DNA of 64,000 bases, from assembly GCF_000620065.1 (NCBI RefSeq), contig NZ_JHVI01000007.1, positions 2,501 to 66,500 on the forward strand, read 5' to 3'. The notes below the pieces were generated by a model, which did not search any database, had not been told where the DNA came from, and saw nothing but the letters and a program-made list of their open reading frames with translations. Below are positions 9,550 through 17,596 of this stretch, one piece after another. Made by a program: the position numbers and the translations under genes. The stretch comes from Meiothermus cerbereus DSM 11376. GTDB taxonomy: Bacteria; Deinococcota; Deinococci; Deinococcales; Thermaceae. Position 1 is the first letter of the stretch. The number at the start of each line of letters is the position of its first letter.

Positions 9550-10113
9550 GTGACGCTCAGCAACACCTGGCCTCGCTACGGAAAGGTAACCCTCAAACCC
9601 TTTACCGAACCCCTCACCGAGACCGAATGGCGGCGGTTTTACGACTGCTTCCGCGATCCCGAGATTGCCGACTGGAATGGAAGCCGTCCGCTCAAAATGC
9701 CTTTGTGGCTCTTCAAGCGGGTGGTCATGGGCGAGGTCAGCCGGGGCGACCGGGTTGGGTTTGGGATTCTGGATGAGCAAGGCGAGTGGCTGGGCACAGT
9801 GGAGCTTTACGAAATGAACCACAGCGAGGCCACCCTCGGCATCCTGATTGGCGCCAAGGATCGCTGGGGGCATGGCTACGGCACCGACGCGGTCAAAGCG
9901 GTGCTCGAGTACGCCTTTAGCACCTTGAAGCTACAAAAGGTAAAGCTACGCACCTACAAGCACAACCTCCGCGCCCAACGGGCCTTCCAAAAAGCGGGCT
10001 TCCGCTACGTAGATGCTCCGCCAGTCCAGGCCCCACGCTTCAATTTTGGCCTGGCTCCCAAGGCTGAGTTCGTGCCCATGGAAATTACCAGGGAAGATTG
10101 GGCCTGTTCTTGA
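9550..10113 (+). CDS. GNAT-family N-acetyltransferase (RimJ/RimL type)
   Basis: The 187-residue protein has the GNAT fold: 'VGFGILDEQGEWLGTVELYEMN' (beta strands), the acetyl-CoA loop 'KDRWGHGYGTDAVKAVLEYAF', and the C-terminal 'NLRAQRAFQKAGFR'. These resemble acetyltransferases acting on protein N-termini or small amines; the substrate is unknown. The GTG at 9550 is chosen because a -10 box ends six bases upstream (leaderless) and because the residues before it do not look like the family. Its 3' end faces the P450 gene, with 11 bases between stop codons and no obvious terminator. Confidence 0.8.
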   Translation: MTLSNTWPRYGKVTLKPFTEPLTETEWRRFYDCFRDPEIADWNGSRPLKMPLWLFKRVVMGEVSRGDRVGFGILDEQGEWLGTVELYEMNHSEATLGILIGAKDRWGHGYGTDAVKAVLEYAFSTLKLQKVKLRTYKHNLRAQRAFQKAGFRYVDAPPVQAPRFNFGLAPKAEFVPMEITREDWACS

Positions 10114-10124
10114 GCTGTTCTACC

Positions 10125-11228
10125 CTACCCGCCCGCATAGAGCCATAACTCACCCCCGGGGGCCAGGGTCAGACCAGGCTTGGGCGCCGGGTGGCCCCGC
10201 AAGGGCTTTAGTCGCCCAAACAGCGAAAGCGCCGCCAGCAGCACCATCTGGGCAAAGTGCATCCCCAGGCAAATGCGCTCACCCCCACCAAAGGGGAGAT
10301 ACCCCCAGGCCGGAATACGGCCCTCGAAGCGCGCAGGGTCAAACGCCAGAGGGTTTTTCCACAGGTCGGGGTGGCGGTGGGTCAGGTAGGGGCTGTAGAG
10401 CGCCAGCGCACCTTGGGGAATGAGGATTCCGTCAAGCTCGAGGGCCCTTGCCACCCGGCGGCTCCCGATAAAGCCAGGGGGATACAGGCGCAGGGTTTCC
10501 TTGATGAGCAAAGGATGGCCTGCCGGGCTGTGCCACTCGGGGTAGCTGGCTGCGTGCCACAGGGCCCAGGCCAGGGTGTGGGCGGTGGTGTCGTAGCCGG
10601 CGGCCAGCCCAATCAGAACTTCCTCTGTAGGCAGGTGGGCCGCCAGGCCATAGCCCGCTGCTTGCATCTGGCCCACCCGTCGCCGAACCTGGGCAAAAAG
10701 CCACGGGTGCGGCAGCAGTGGGGCTGGAAAGGGCTGCTTGAGGGGTGCTAGGAAGCGGGCCAGCTCGGCCCTGGGAAACTGGCCTTCAAAGTAGGCCACG
10801 TTCAGGCTGGTCTGGGCCACCCGGGAAGCCCAGGCCCCGGCCTCAAACTCCCCTTTTGGCCTGATTTCTTGCAAAGCCACCCGTAGGCGCTCCTCGAGCC
10901 CCCGCAGGGCCCTGGCGTGAAAATGGGGATCCAACGCCTGGCGCCTGGGCTTGTGCTCGGGGGCGTCGGTGGTGATGATGCCACCGTTGAGGTAAGGCAC
11001 CAGACTGGAAAAACTGCCCCTGGAACGGAAGGTTTCTAGGTCGGTGAGCAGCCTTCGGTTCCAGTCGGGACTATAGCCCACCACCGCTAAGCGGCCCAGG
11101 CCCAGGGCAAAAATCGGCCCTAAGGCCGCCCCTTCCTCGAGCAGGGCTAAAGGCTCACCCGCCCAGCGGGGCAGGTGGGCAAAATGCCCCCAGGGGTAGC
11201 CTCTGGGCTTTGGCCACACCCGCCTCAA
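10125..11228 (-). CDS. Cytochrome P450, carotenoid ring hydroxylase (CYP175/CYP287-like)
   Basis: The 367-residue protein has the P450 signatures: oxygen-activation helix 'AAGYDTTAHTLAW', ExxR in ETLRLYPP, and heme-ligand loop FGGGERICLG. It is the last gene of the carotenoid operon. Related enzymes act on carotenoid rings: CYP175A1 of Thermus hydroxylates beta-carotene at C-3, and CYP287A1 of Deinococcus hydroxylates the 2-position. Meiothermus carotenoids described in the literature carry a 2-keto ring, so 2-oxidation is plausible, but the position is inferred. The TTG at 11228 overlaps the stop of the upstream gene (TTGA) after GGAGGGG; a GTG at 11219 is an alternative. In-frame codons upstream of 11228 belong to the overlapping desaturase gene and are not part of this protein. 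Confidence 0.85.
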   Translation of the reverse strand: MRRVWPKPRGYPWGHFAHLPRWAGEPLALLEEGAALGPIFALGLGRLAVVGYSPDWNRRLLTDLETFRSRGSFSSLVPYLNGGIITTDAPEHKPRRQALDPHFHARALRGLEERLRVALQEIRPKGEFEAGAWASRVAQTSLNVAYFEGQFPRAELARFLAPLKQPFPAPLLPHPWLFAQVRRRVGQMQAAGYGLAAHLPTEEVLIGLAAGYDTTAHTLAWALWHAASYPEWHSPAGHPLLIKETLRLYPPGFIGSRRVARALELDGILIPQGALALYSPYLTHRHPDLWKNPLAFDPARFEGRIPAWGYLPFGGGERICLGMHFAQMVLLAALSLFGRLKPLRGHPAPKPGLTLAPGGELWLYAGG

Positions 11229-12577
11229 GCCACCCCTCCCCTCTGGCCTAGAGACCTGTCCAGCAGCCAGCCAGCCCCATTCCAGCCCGAGAGCAGCGAA
11301 AGGGGCACGCCTCCACCCGGATGTACGGTCCCGCCCACCTGGGCCAGGTTGCGCAGACCGGCCACCGTCCAGCCGGGGCGCAGGGCTCCCAGAAGCCCAT
11401 GTGGAGCCCGCCCATAAAGCGCCCCCCGGTAGGCCGTCTGGCTGTAGTCCTGTGGGCTCATGGCCCGCCAGGCCGCAATGGGCAGCGGGTGAAGCTGCTT
11501 TAGCCTTGCCAGCAGGTGCTGCGCATAGCCCTGCACATCCGACCCAACATGGGGCAGACTCGGCGCATTGACCAGTAAAAACGCGGCTTTGCCATCGGTG
11601 TGCAGGTACAGGGTGGGGTTCTGCGGCCAGCGCCCATCGGCAATCTCGCGCCACTCGGCACGGTAGTCCGGCGAAAAATAAATGTGGTGGCCTAGCGGCA
11701 CCGCCTCGCTGAGCTTCATCAGCACGGCAAAGCCCGAGACCCCCAGGGCATACCCTGGCAGGGGCAGGCCCAGCCACTGCAAGGTAAAGTGCCGGTCGGC
11801 AGCCGAGATATACAGGTCGGCGCTGTGCCAGCCCTGGTCGGTTTGCAGCGCGCCCACCTGGCCTGAGAGTCGCTGCATCTGCAAGACCTTGTGCCCAAAC
11901 AAAAACCGCACGCCCTGGGCCTGGGCCAGCCTAAAGAGGTAATCGGCTAGGGCCCGCATACCCCCCGCCAGGTGAAAAACCCCCAGCCCCAGCTCCACCC
12001 AGGCGATGTTGTGCAGCACCGCCGGGGCCTGGTAGGGGTTGGCCCCCATATAGGTGGCGAAGCGTAGGAAAAAAGGGGTTAGGTAAGGGCCCGAGGCCAC
12101 CAGCCGGGAGAGCGGCTTGAGCGGGTGGGCCTTCAGGCCGTCGCGCAAGCCATAGCGCGCCAGCTCGGGAAGCTGGGGGGGTGGGGCGAAAATAAAAGTG
12201 TCCCTGGCCCCTTCGTACAGGCTTCGGGCCTCGTCCAGCAAGCGCCGGTAATCGCGGGCTTCCTGGGGCGAAAGCTGGGCTAGGGTGGCCTCTAGCTCGA
12301 GCTCGGGCGCAAACACCCGCCCATCCGGCCAGGTGTAGCGGGTGAGGGGGGAGACCGGCTTGAGTTCTGGCAGGCTTTTACCAAAGGCGCCCACAATCAT
12401 GCGGGGAATCTCCGGCAAGGTCAGGACGGTGGGCCCGCTGGGCACTCCCTCCCAGCCCATGGCCTTGCCGCCCGGCTGGTCGAACTGCTCGATAACGGTG
12501 ACCTCGAGCCCCGCCTTCCTGAGCCGCAAAGCCGCCGCCAGCCCAGCAAAACCCGCCCCAATAACAATGGCCCTCAT
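11225..12577 (-). CDS. CrtD-like carotenoid 3,4-desaturase (FAD oxidoreductase)
   Basis: The 450-residue protein has the FAD-binding N-terminus 'VIGAGFAGLAAALRLRKAG' followed by 'EQFDQPGGKA' and the C-terminal 'VGGTVHPGGGVPLSLLSG' typical of the CrtI/CrtD/CrtN desaturase group. With a CruF hydratase in the same operon, it most likely introduces the 3',4' double bond into the 1'-hydroxylated open end, as CrtD does in Deinococcus and phototrophs. Phytoene desaturation is an alternative. Its ATG overlaps the stop of the glycosyltransferase (ATGA), and its own stop overlaps the P450 start, so translation is coupled on both sides. Confidence 0.82.
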   Translation of the reverse strand: MRAIVIGAGFAGLAAALRLRKAGLEVTVIEQFDQPGGKAMGWEGVPSGPTVLTLPEIPRMIVGAFGKSLPELKPVSPLTRYTWPDGRVFAPELELEATLAQLSPQEARDYRRLLDEARSLYEGARDTFIFAPPPQLPELARYGLRDGLKAHPLKPLSRLVASGPYLTPFFLRFATYMGANPYQAPAVLHNIAWVELGLGVFHLAGGMRALADYLFRLAQAQGVRFLFGHKVLQMQRLSGQVGALQTDQGWHSADLYISAADRHFTLQWLGLPLPGYALGVSGFAVLMKLSEAVPLGHHIYFSPDYRAEWREIADGRWPQNPTLYLHTDGKAAFLLVNAPSLPHVGSDVQGYAQHLLARLKQLHPLPIAAWRAMSPQDYSQTAYRGALYGRAPHGLLGALRPGWTVAGLRNLAQVGGTVHPGGGVPLSLLSGWNGAGWLLDRSLGQRGGVA

Positions 12578-13674
12578 CGGCTATATTCCCGCCCTTTCCA
12601 GGTGTATCTTCTTTGCCCAGAACGCAAATAGACGGGCGTGGCATAAAGAGGTGCCAGCGGAACCAGCACCACCTCCCACCACTCCCGCCCGGTTTTGAGG
12701 TTGAGCAGCAGGCGCTCCACAAGCCCCATTCCCCCCACCAGCAGCCACATAGGGTCGAACAGCGCCAGCGGCCAGCACAGGGTATAGGCCAGCAGATGCC
12801 CCAGATACGACAGGGCCAGCAGCAGGCGGCTGCGCCCGTGAAACTCAATCAGGTTTTTGCCCAGGCCCTCCACAATCTCGGCAAAGCTGTGGTACATCCG
12901 CACCGCCACCAGGCGCCCCCCTAGGGCCAGTGTAATGTGCTGGCCCGCCGCCTTGGTTTTTTGTGCCAGCCGCACATCCTCGAGCACCTCCCCCCGCACC
13001 GCCGCGTGCCCCCCCGCGGCCAGATAGGCCAGGCGGGTGAAGGCCATCACCTGCCCGTTGGCCGCCGAGGCCGAAGGGAAGGGCGTAGAAATCATGGGAT
13101 AAGGCAGGTAGCACAGCAGCACGTCGTCAATCAAGGGCAACAAAACCCGCTCCGGTAGGGTGAGGGTAATCTGGCGCGGGTACACCGAGACCAGCCCGGC
13201 TTTTTCCTGCTCCATGCGGGCCAGCACTGCCTGCACCCCCCCTTCACCCCAGCGCACATCGGCATCGGTAAAGATGAGCACCTCGCCCCGGGCGGCCTGG
13301 GCCAGCTGCTGGCAGGCCCAGGTCTTCCCCATCCAGCCCTCGGGCTTGGGCAGGCCTGCGATCAGGCGCACTCGAGCGTCTTGGCGACTGAACTGCTCCA
13401 CTACCCTGGCCGTGGCATCGGTGGAGTGGTCGTCGAGGATCAGAATCTCCTCGACCCCCTGGAGCAAAAAACCTGGCAGGGTTTCCACCAGGTTGTGGGC
13501 TTCGTTGCGGGCTGGCACCAGCAGGGAAACCGTGGGGCGCTTGCCTTGCAGTGGCCCCCGTCGCAAAACCGGGAAAACCGCCCCATTAATCAGCAGAATA
13601 AACAGCTTCAGACCCAGCCAAAAAAGCACGAAGTAAAGAAGGAAGCTCAACATGCCGTTCTGCCAACCATACAT
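12574..13674 (-). CDS. Family 2 glycosyltransferase, probable carotenoid glycosyltransferase (CruG-like)
   Basis: The 366-residue protein has an N-terminal hydrophobic segment, the GT-A catalytic domain ('VSLLVPARNEAHNLVETL', 'ILILDDHSTDAT', the nucleotide-sugar DxD-like 'FTDADVRW'), and C-terminal membrane helices. Between cruF/acyltransferase and the CrtD-like gene, it most likely attaches a sugar to the 1'-hydroxyl made by CruF. Meiothermus carotenoid is a glucoside, so glucose is the probable sugar. The ATG at 13674 lies 2 bases after the acyltransferase stop, with AGGAAA upstream; the further upstream start would extend into that gene without a ribosome site. Confidence 0.82.
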   Translation of the reverse strand: MYGWQNGMLSFLLYFVLFWLGLKLFILLINGAVFPVLRRGPLQGKRPTVSLLVPARNEAHNLVETLPGFLLQGVEEILILDDHSTDATARVVEQFSRQDARVRLIAGLPKPEGWMGKTWACQQLAQAARGEVLIFTDADVRWGEGGVQAVLARMEQEKAGLVSVYPRQITLTLPERVLLPLIDDVLLCYLPYPMISTPFPSASAANGQVMAFTRLAYLAAGGHAAVRGEVLEDVRLAQKTKAAGQHITLALGGRLVAVRMYHSFAEIVEGLGKNLIEFHGRSRLLLALSYLGHLLAYTLCWPLALFDPMWLLVGGMGLVERLLLNLKTGREWWEVVLVPLAPLYATPVYLRSGQRRYTWKGREYSR

Positions 13675-13676
13675 TT

Positions 13677-14363
13677 TCAGGGTTTCCTGTGTTCCAGTGC
13701 CCCCATCAGTTTGCCCAGGGCCGCACCCCAACCGGCCATACGCTCGTGGGTGCTCTTGCGTCCGGCCAGGCGCAGCTCGAAGCCCGGCAGCGGTTCCTCC
13801 GCGGGAGCAGTGCGAATTTGATGATCCAGCTCGGCGAGCATCTGCTCCAGCCGTTCGTGCAACAGGTTCAAATCCGGCCCTATGGGTTCGCCAAAAACCA
13901 GGTAGGCCTCGGCAAACTCATGCCCCCGCAACACCACCCTCGAGGCTACCGGCACAATCGGAACCCCTGCCTTTTCAGCAAACCAGACCGTACCCTTGTT
14001 CAGCTCACCCACTGCCCCCGGGCCGCGCAGTTCGCCCTCTGGAAACACAATCAACACTTCTCCTCGTTTAAGGGTAGCCAGGGCATCTCTGGGCTTGCTG
14101 GCCGAAACGGTGTCGAGATACCGAAAAAAGGAAAAATCCTGCAGGCGGCGCTCACCGACTACGATTTTGAAAGGTTTTCCAGCTTCCCAAAACAAGACCG
14201 GCAGCAAATAGCCATCCCACCAGGAATGATGGTTGCCCGCCAACACACACACCTGGCCCGGCACATTGCCCTGTACCCACACGCCCCGCAGGCCCCGTTG
14301 CACGGTATGGCGAAACAAAGCCCTGAAGGCCAATCTCAACAATCGTTCCCAAGGACGCATCAT
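13677..14363 (-). CDS. PlsC-like acyltransferase, probable carotenoid-glycoside acylase
   Basis: The 228-residue protein has the glycerophosphate acyltransferase motifs: NHHSWWDG (H-x4-D, catalytic) and FPEGELRG (substrate binding). PlsC enzymes acylate phospholipid precursors, but this copy lies inside the carotenoid operon between cruF and the glycosyltransferase. A role in esterifying the sugar of the carotenoid glycoside with a fatty acid is therefore likely; acylated carotenoid glucosides are known from Thermus and Meiothermus. The ATG at 14363 (MMRPWERLL) overlaps none of the upstream gene except its last codons; an earlier start would overlap cruF further. Confidence 0.78.
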   Translation of the reverse strand: MMRPWERLLRLAFRALFRHTVQRGLRGVWVQGNVPGQVCVLAGNHHSWWDGYLLPVLFWEAGKPFKIVVGERRLQDFSFFRYLDTVSASKPRDALATLKRGEVLIVFPEGELRGPGAVGELNKGTVWFAEKAGVPIVPVASRVVLRGHEFAEAYLVFGEPIGPDLNLLHERLEQMLAELDHQIRTAPAEEPLPGFELRLAGRKSTHERMAGWGAALGKLMGALEHRKP

Positions 14364-14382
14364 AAGGGCATCACCACAAGCT

Positions 14383-15537
14383 TTACAGGTCGCACTCACG
14401 GTTCGTGGCCCACCCAGCCTGCTTGCTCCACCCAAGCCGCTGAATCCGGTCGAACCACGCTAACACATTCATGGCCAGGCCACACACCACCGCTGCAGGC
14501 CATAGGCCAAACAGGGCCAGGCCCACCGGGAGAAAAAGGGCCTCTAAGCGGTAGGCCCAGGCAAAAGCGCCATCCTGGTGCAGGCTTGGCCCCAGTCGCC
14601 CGTACATCCAGGAAATAACCGCGCCCACCGCAAACCAGGCCAGGTAATTCTGGATGGGTGCGCCGTACCAGAGGGGGTGAGGGTCTTGCCAGGTCCAGTA
14701 GCCCTTGGCGGGCATCAGGGCTTCCAACCCCAGGTCCCAGGCCACCACCAGCAAGCCCGTAAACCAGGGCCGCCCCCCAGCCAGCACGTGGGCCGAGAGC
14801 ACCAAGGCAAACCAGCCCAAAGGCACAATCAAGGGCACGCCCCCAACGGTGGGCGGCGGCGCCCCTTGGTAGGTATACAGGCCAAAGGGAATACCCGTCT
14901 TGCTGCCCAGCAGCTCCACCCCAAGCCCCAGGACAAAAGCCAGGCCAGCCAGCAGCACAATCCGCACTCCGATTCGCCCCCATCCCCACAGCAGTGCCGC
15001 CAGGCTAATCAGCACCATCTGCACCGTGCCAAGCAGGGGGAAGGCCTCGGGCAAGAGCGGAACCGGAACGCGCACCAGCACCGCCAGGGCCAGCAACACC
15101 ATCCAGGCTTTGAGGTGCAGGCAGAGCCAACCCAGCCGGGCCAGGGCCTCCGGTTGCCTGAGCAGCCACACCACCTGGAACATAGCGCTGGCCGCTAATG
15201 CTGCCCACACCCCCATGACTGCCTCCCGGCCCACCAGCCAGCCCATCCCACCACCCAGCAAGGCCACCCCCAGCAGCGGGCGGCGGGCAGCCCAGAGCAG
15301 GTCGCCACCCCAGACCGCCAGGGCAGCCAGCACCGAGCCCCAAACCGCCAGGGCCACCCCCAGCAACCCACCCCCGCCCAGCACCAGCAGCACCGCCCCC
15401 AACAGCGCCAGGCCCATGCCCAAAAGCCCGCCCAGCCCACGCAACCAGGTCGGGCCCACCCCTGCCCCCTCAGGCCGAAGCAGCACTAACGCTCCCCAGG
15501 CCAGCCCTAGTGTAAGTAGCGTGATGAACAACTCCAC
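14383..15537 (-). CDS. cruF: Carotenoid 1',2'-hydratase CruF
   Basis: The 384-residue integral membrane protein has many helices and a conserved C-terminal half typical of CruF (COG2324): 'GIPFGLYTYQG', 'WDLGLEALMPAKGYWTW' and 'YGAPIQNYLAWFAVGA'. CruF adds water across the 1',2' double bond of a psi end group, giving the tertiary hydroxyl later glycosylated. In this protein the N-terminal half is an extra leucine/alanine/glycine-rich membrane region, making it somewhat longer than the catalytic core. The GTG at 15537 lies one base after the cyclase stop, with GAGGG upstream. Confidence 0.85.
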   Translation of the reverse strand: MELFITLLTLGLAWGALVLLRPEGAGVGPTWLRGLGGLLGMGLALLGAVLLVLGGGGLLGVALAVWGSVLAALAVWGGDLLWAARRPLLGVALLGGGMGWLVGREAVMGVWAALAASAMFQVVWLLRQPEALARLGWLCLHLKAWMVLLALAVLVRVPVPLLPEAFPLLGTVQMVLISLAALLWGWGRIGVRIVLLAGLAFVLGLGVELLGSKTGIPFGLYTYQGAPPPTVGGVPLIVPLGWFALVLSAHVLAGGRPWFTGLLVVAWDLGLEALMPAKGYWTWQDPHPLWYGAPIQNYLAWFAVGAVISWMYGRLGPSLHQDGAFAWAYRLEALFLPVGLALFGLWPAAVVCGLAMNVLAWFDRIQRLGWSKQAGWATNRECDL

Positions 15538-15538
15538 A

Positions 15539-16726
15539 TTACCCTCGTTTTGCCGGCATCTCGCCCAGTCTGGCCCGTTGCAAGCGCATGTTCAACACAT
15601 CCAGGGCCGCTTTAGCAAAGGCCGGAATATCCACCGAGGCCATAATTTGCAGGTCCTCGAGCCAGCCCGTCTCCTCGTCCAGGAAGCGCAGCACCCGTTG
15701 GGGCGGGTTGCGGCGGAACAGGTCGGCAAACACCTTGGGGCCAGAGCTACGCTGCTTTTCCAGCACGTTGAGCAGCACGCTGTCCATCAGGGCGTGGCGC
15801 CGGAAGGCCGGTTCGGGGTAGAAGGGCTGGCCGGTCTGGGCCAGCGCCTCGGCGATGCGCCGGGACTGCTGCTGAATGCGCTGAAAGGTGTAGCCGGTAG
15901 AGGCCTTGGTACGCCCCCCGGCCATCCCGATGTTCATCACGTGGGGGCTAGGCCGACGGATAAAAGGGGCATCGGTCATGGGGATGATGCCAAACTCGGT
16001 CTCGAGGATCCGGTAGTTTCCCAGCCCCAACACGCCCTCGAGGTATTCGCGCAGCCCTGCATCGTAGGCCTCTGGCGATAAAAGCTCGGGCGAGAACAGA
16101 GTGTACTCCACCAGCGCGGTACGGGCATCGAAGGGCAGCACATAACCAAACCGCACCGACCCTTGCTGGGCCACCCGGAAGTCCATAAAGGTAGCCGCCT
16201 CGGCATCGAAGGTCGCCAAGGGTGTTTGCACCACCCAGCCCTTAAAGTGCTGCAACAGGTGGTGGTAACGAGGGTTTTTGGGGGGAGGCGCATACAAGCT
16301 GCTGAAGACCCACCGCCCGGTAAAGGTCTGCCCCTCCAGCCCCACCACCGCCCCCCGCTCGCCTTCCTGGATATGGGTGATCTCGCCGTACTGAACCGAG
16401 ATGTTGGGCTGCTGCTTTAGCCAGCGGTTCATGAAGGTGTAGAAGTCCAGACCGCGGATCATCTTGTAGGCATAGGGGGCAATCTGCAAGCGCCGAGAAA
16501 TTCCTTCACCGTGGAACCAGATTTGATTCCATTTGCGGAAAACCATCGCCTCGAAGGGATTTTCGCCCACTTCCCAAAAACACCAGGTGCGGTCGTTGGT
16601 GGTTTTGGGAGCCCGGTCGAGCAGCAAAATTCGCTTATCTCCCAAGCCCGCCTGCACCAGGTGGTAGGCCAGGCTCAGGCCCGCCGCACCCCCTCCCGCA
16701 ATGATGTAGTCGTAAGAATCGCTCAC
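15539..16726 (-). CDS. Lycopene beta-cyclase, CrtY type
   Basis: The 395-residue FAD/NAD-type protein starts with the dinucleotide fold 'IIAGGGAAGLSLAYHLVQAG', followed by the diagnostic cyclase motif 'TNDRTWCFWEVGENPFE'. It converts psi ends of lycopene into beta rings. Together with CruF on the other end, a monocyclic product (gamma-carotene derivative) is expected, as with the asymmetrically acting cyclase of Deinococcus. The start is the GTG at 16726; no strong ribosome site is visible, and a TAGCCT 8 bases before it may be a -10 for leaderless expression. It is the first crt gene after the hicAB pair and may be co-transcribed with it. Confidence 0.85.
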   Translation of the reverse strand: MSDSYDYIIAGGGAAGLSLAYHLVQAGLGDKRILLLDRAPKTTNDRTWCFWEVGENPFEAMVFRKWNQIWFHGEGISRRLQIAPYAYKMIRGLDFYTFMNRWLKQQPNISVQYGEITHIQEGERGAVVGLEGQTFTGRWVFSSLYAPPPKNPRYHHLLQHFKGWVVQTPLATFDAEAATFMDFRVAQQGSVRFGYVLPFDARTALVEYTLFSPELLSPEAYDAGLREYLEGVLGLGNYRILETEFGIIPMTDAPFIRRPSPHVMNIGMAGGRTKASTGYTFQRIQQQSRRIAEALAQTGQPFYPEPAFRRHALMDSVLLNVLEKQRSSGPKVFADLFRRNPPQRVLRFLDEETGWLEDLQIMASVDIPAFAKAALDVLNMRLQRARLGEMPAKRG

Positions 16727-16837
16727 CTTGCCATAGGCTACGCTGCGAGGCCTCGAACAGGCTAGCCAGGGTTACAAATGCGGGCCCTAAATTAGACGTC
16801 GCACGGGCTCCGTAGACACCTTCACCAGGCCACCTAG

Positions 16838-17308
16838 CTACGGCCTGGTTTGGTACTGCCGCTCCTTGTCCCAGTCGTCCAAGCGTTGTTTCACCGCCTG
16901 AAGGTCGCCCCGTAGGCCGCTAAGTTCGCGTCGCACCACCCTTAGGGCGCTGGCCTCGACCAACAAGGTCACAATGTGCTGGTTCAGGCTTACCCCTTCG
17001 GCCTCGGCCTGCTCTAAAAGCCGCCGGTGCAGGCGGGGGGGCATCCGCACCAGCACCCTACCGCCGTATTCGCGCTCGGTGGAGGGCAGCGGGATCTCGT
17101 CGCCGTGCTCGTAGGCCACCTCGAGCCACAAGCGCCGGGCATCCTCGATCATCTCCATTGCTTCTTCTGCGGTCTCACCCACCGAGACGCAACCCGGAAG
17201 ATCGTTGATGGTAGCGGTGTAACCCCCCTCGGCCTCGGGAACCAGCGTGACGGGATAGCGCAGGCCCAGGTAGTACTCCAAAGGCTTACGCCCAGTCTGC
17301 CTCTTCAT
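16838..17308 (-). CDS. hicB: HicB-type antitoxin
   Basis: The 156-residue protein has the HicB fold in its first half ('YPVTLVPEAEGGYTATINDLPGCVSVGETAEEAMEMIEDA'-type arrangement: partially degraded RNase H fold) and a ribbon-helix-helix-like region ('RVLVRMPPRLHRRLLEQA') for DNA binding in the middle. The C-terminal tail is helical and unusually long for HicB. Such antitoxins neutralise HicA and repress their own operon. Its start overlaps the hicA stop (ATGA at 17305-17308). The order here is hicA then hicB, between two carotenoid genes. Confidence 0.88.
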   Translation of the reverse strand: MKRQTGRKPLEYYLGLRYPVTLVPEAEGGYTATINDLPGCVSVGETAEEAMEMIEDARRLWLEVAYEHGDEIPLPSTEREYGGRVLVRMPPRLHRRLLEQAEAEGVSLNQHIVTLLVEASALRVVRRELSGLRGDLQAVKQRLDDWDKERQYQTRP

Positions 17309-17544
17309 GCCTCCTCCTCCTGTAATTGCTTCAACACTTTCTTGAGGTAAGTAGCCTTTACCACCTGTCCCTTGTGTTTGGGCACGGTCAGCATTCGACC
17401 GTCTGGGTGGCGAAAGATGTGATGGCTTCCACTCGAGCGCACCTCTTCAAACCCAAGGGCCTCGAGTACCCTCGCTACCTCCTCGTAGCGCATTTCGGGC
17501 GGCAGACGGCGCATTTTCTCGAATAGTTTCTCGAGCTGGCCCAT
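17305..17544 (-). CDS. hicA: HicA-type toxin (mRNA interferase)
   Basis: The 79-residue protein has the double-stranded-RNA-binding-like HicA fold, with the catalytic histidine in the conserved '[20 protein letters not shown]' region. An N-terminal extension of about 20 residues ('[22 protein letters not shown]') precedes the usual start of HicA, a variation seen in some members. HicA cleaves mRNA when HicB is degraded. AGAGGAG precedes the ATG. The promoter and probable operator lie just upstream. Confidence 0.88.
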   Translation of the reverse strand: MGQLEKLFEKMRRLPPEMRYEEVARVLEALGFEEVRSSGSHHIFRHPDGRMLTVPKHKGQVVKATYLKKVLKQLQEEEA

Positions 17545-17559
17545 CTGCTCCTCTTCAAT

Positions 17560-17588
17560 ATGATATCACATATAGTATCATGTGTCTA
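17560..17588 (-). promoter_or_regulatory. hicAB promoter with overlapping palindromic operator
   Basis: On the minus strand, TAGACA (17583-17588), a 17-base spacer and TATCAT (17560-17565) form a good promoter. A near-palindrome, ATGATA and TATCAT arms at 17560-17581, covers the spacer and -10. That is the expected position for autorepression by the HicB DNA-binding region. The promoter starts only 9 bases beyond the stop of the CrtO-type gene at 17597. Confidence 0.6.
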
Positions 17589-17596
17589 TCTGGTGT

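Noticed and set aside
11229-11777. N-terminal extension of the P450 reading frame to 550 residues
   Set aside because: The extra part overlaps the CrtD-like gene in another frame and does not resemble P450 sequence; a TTG start with a ribosome site exists at the gene junction.
13653-13674. Alternative start MLSFLL for the carotenoid glycosyltransferase
   Set aside because: The ATG at 13674 has AGGAAA at a proper distance and lies 2 bases after the preceding stop; the inner ATG lacks a ribosome site.
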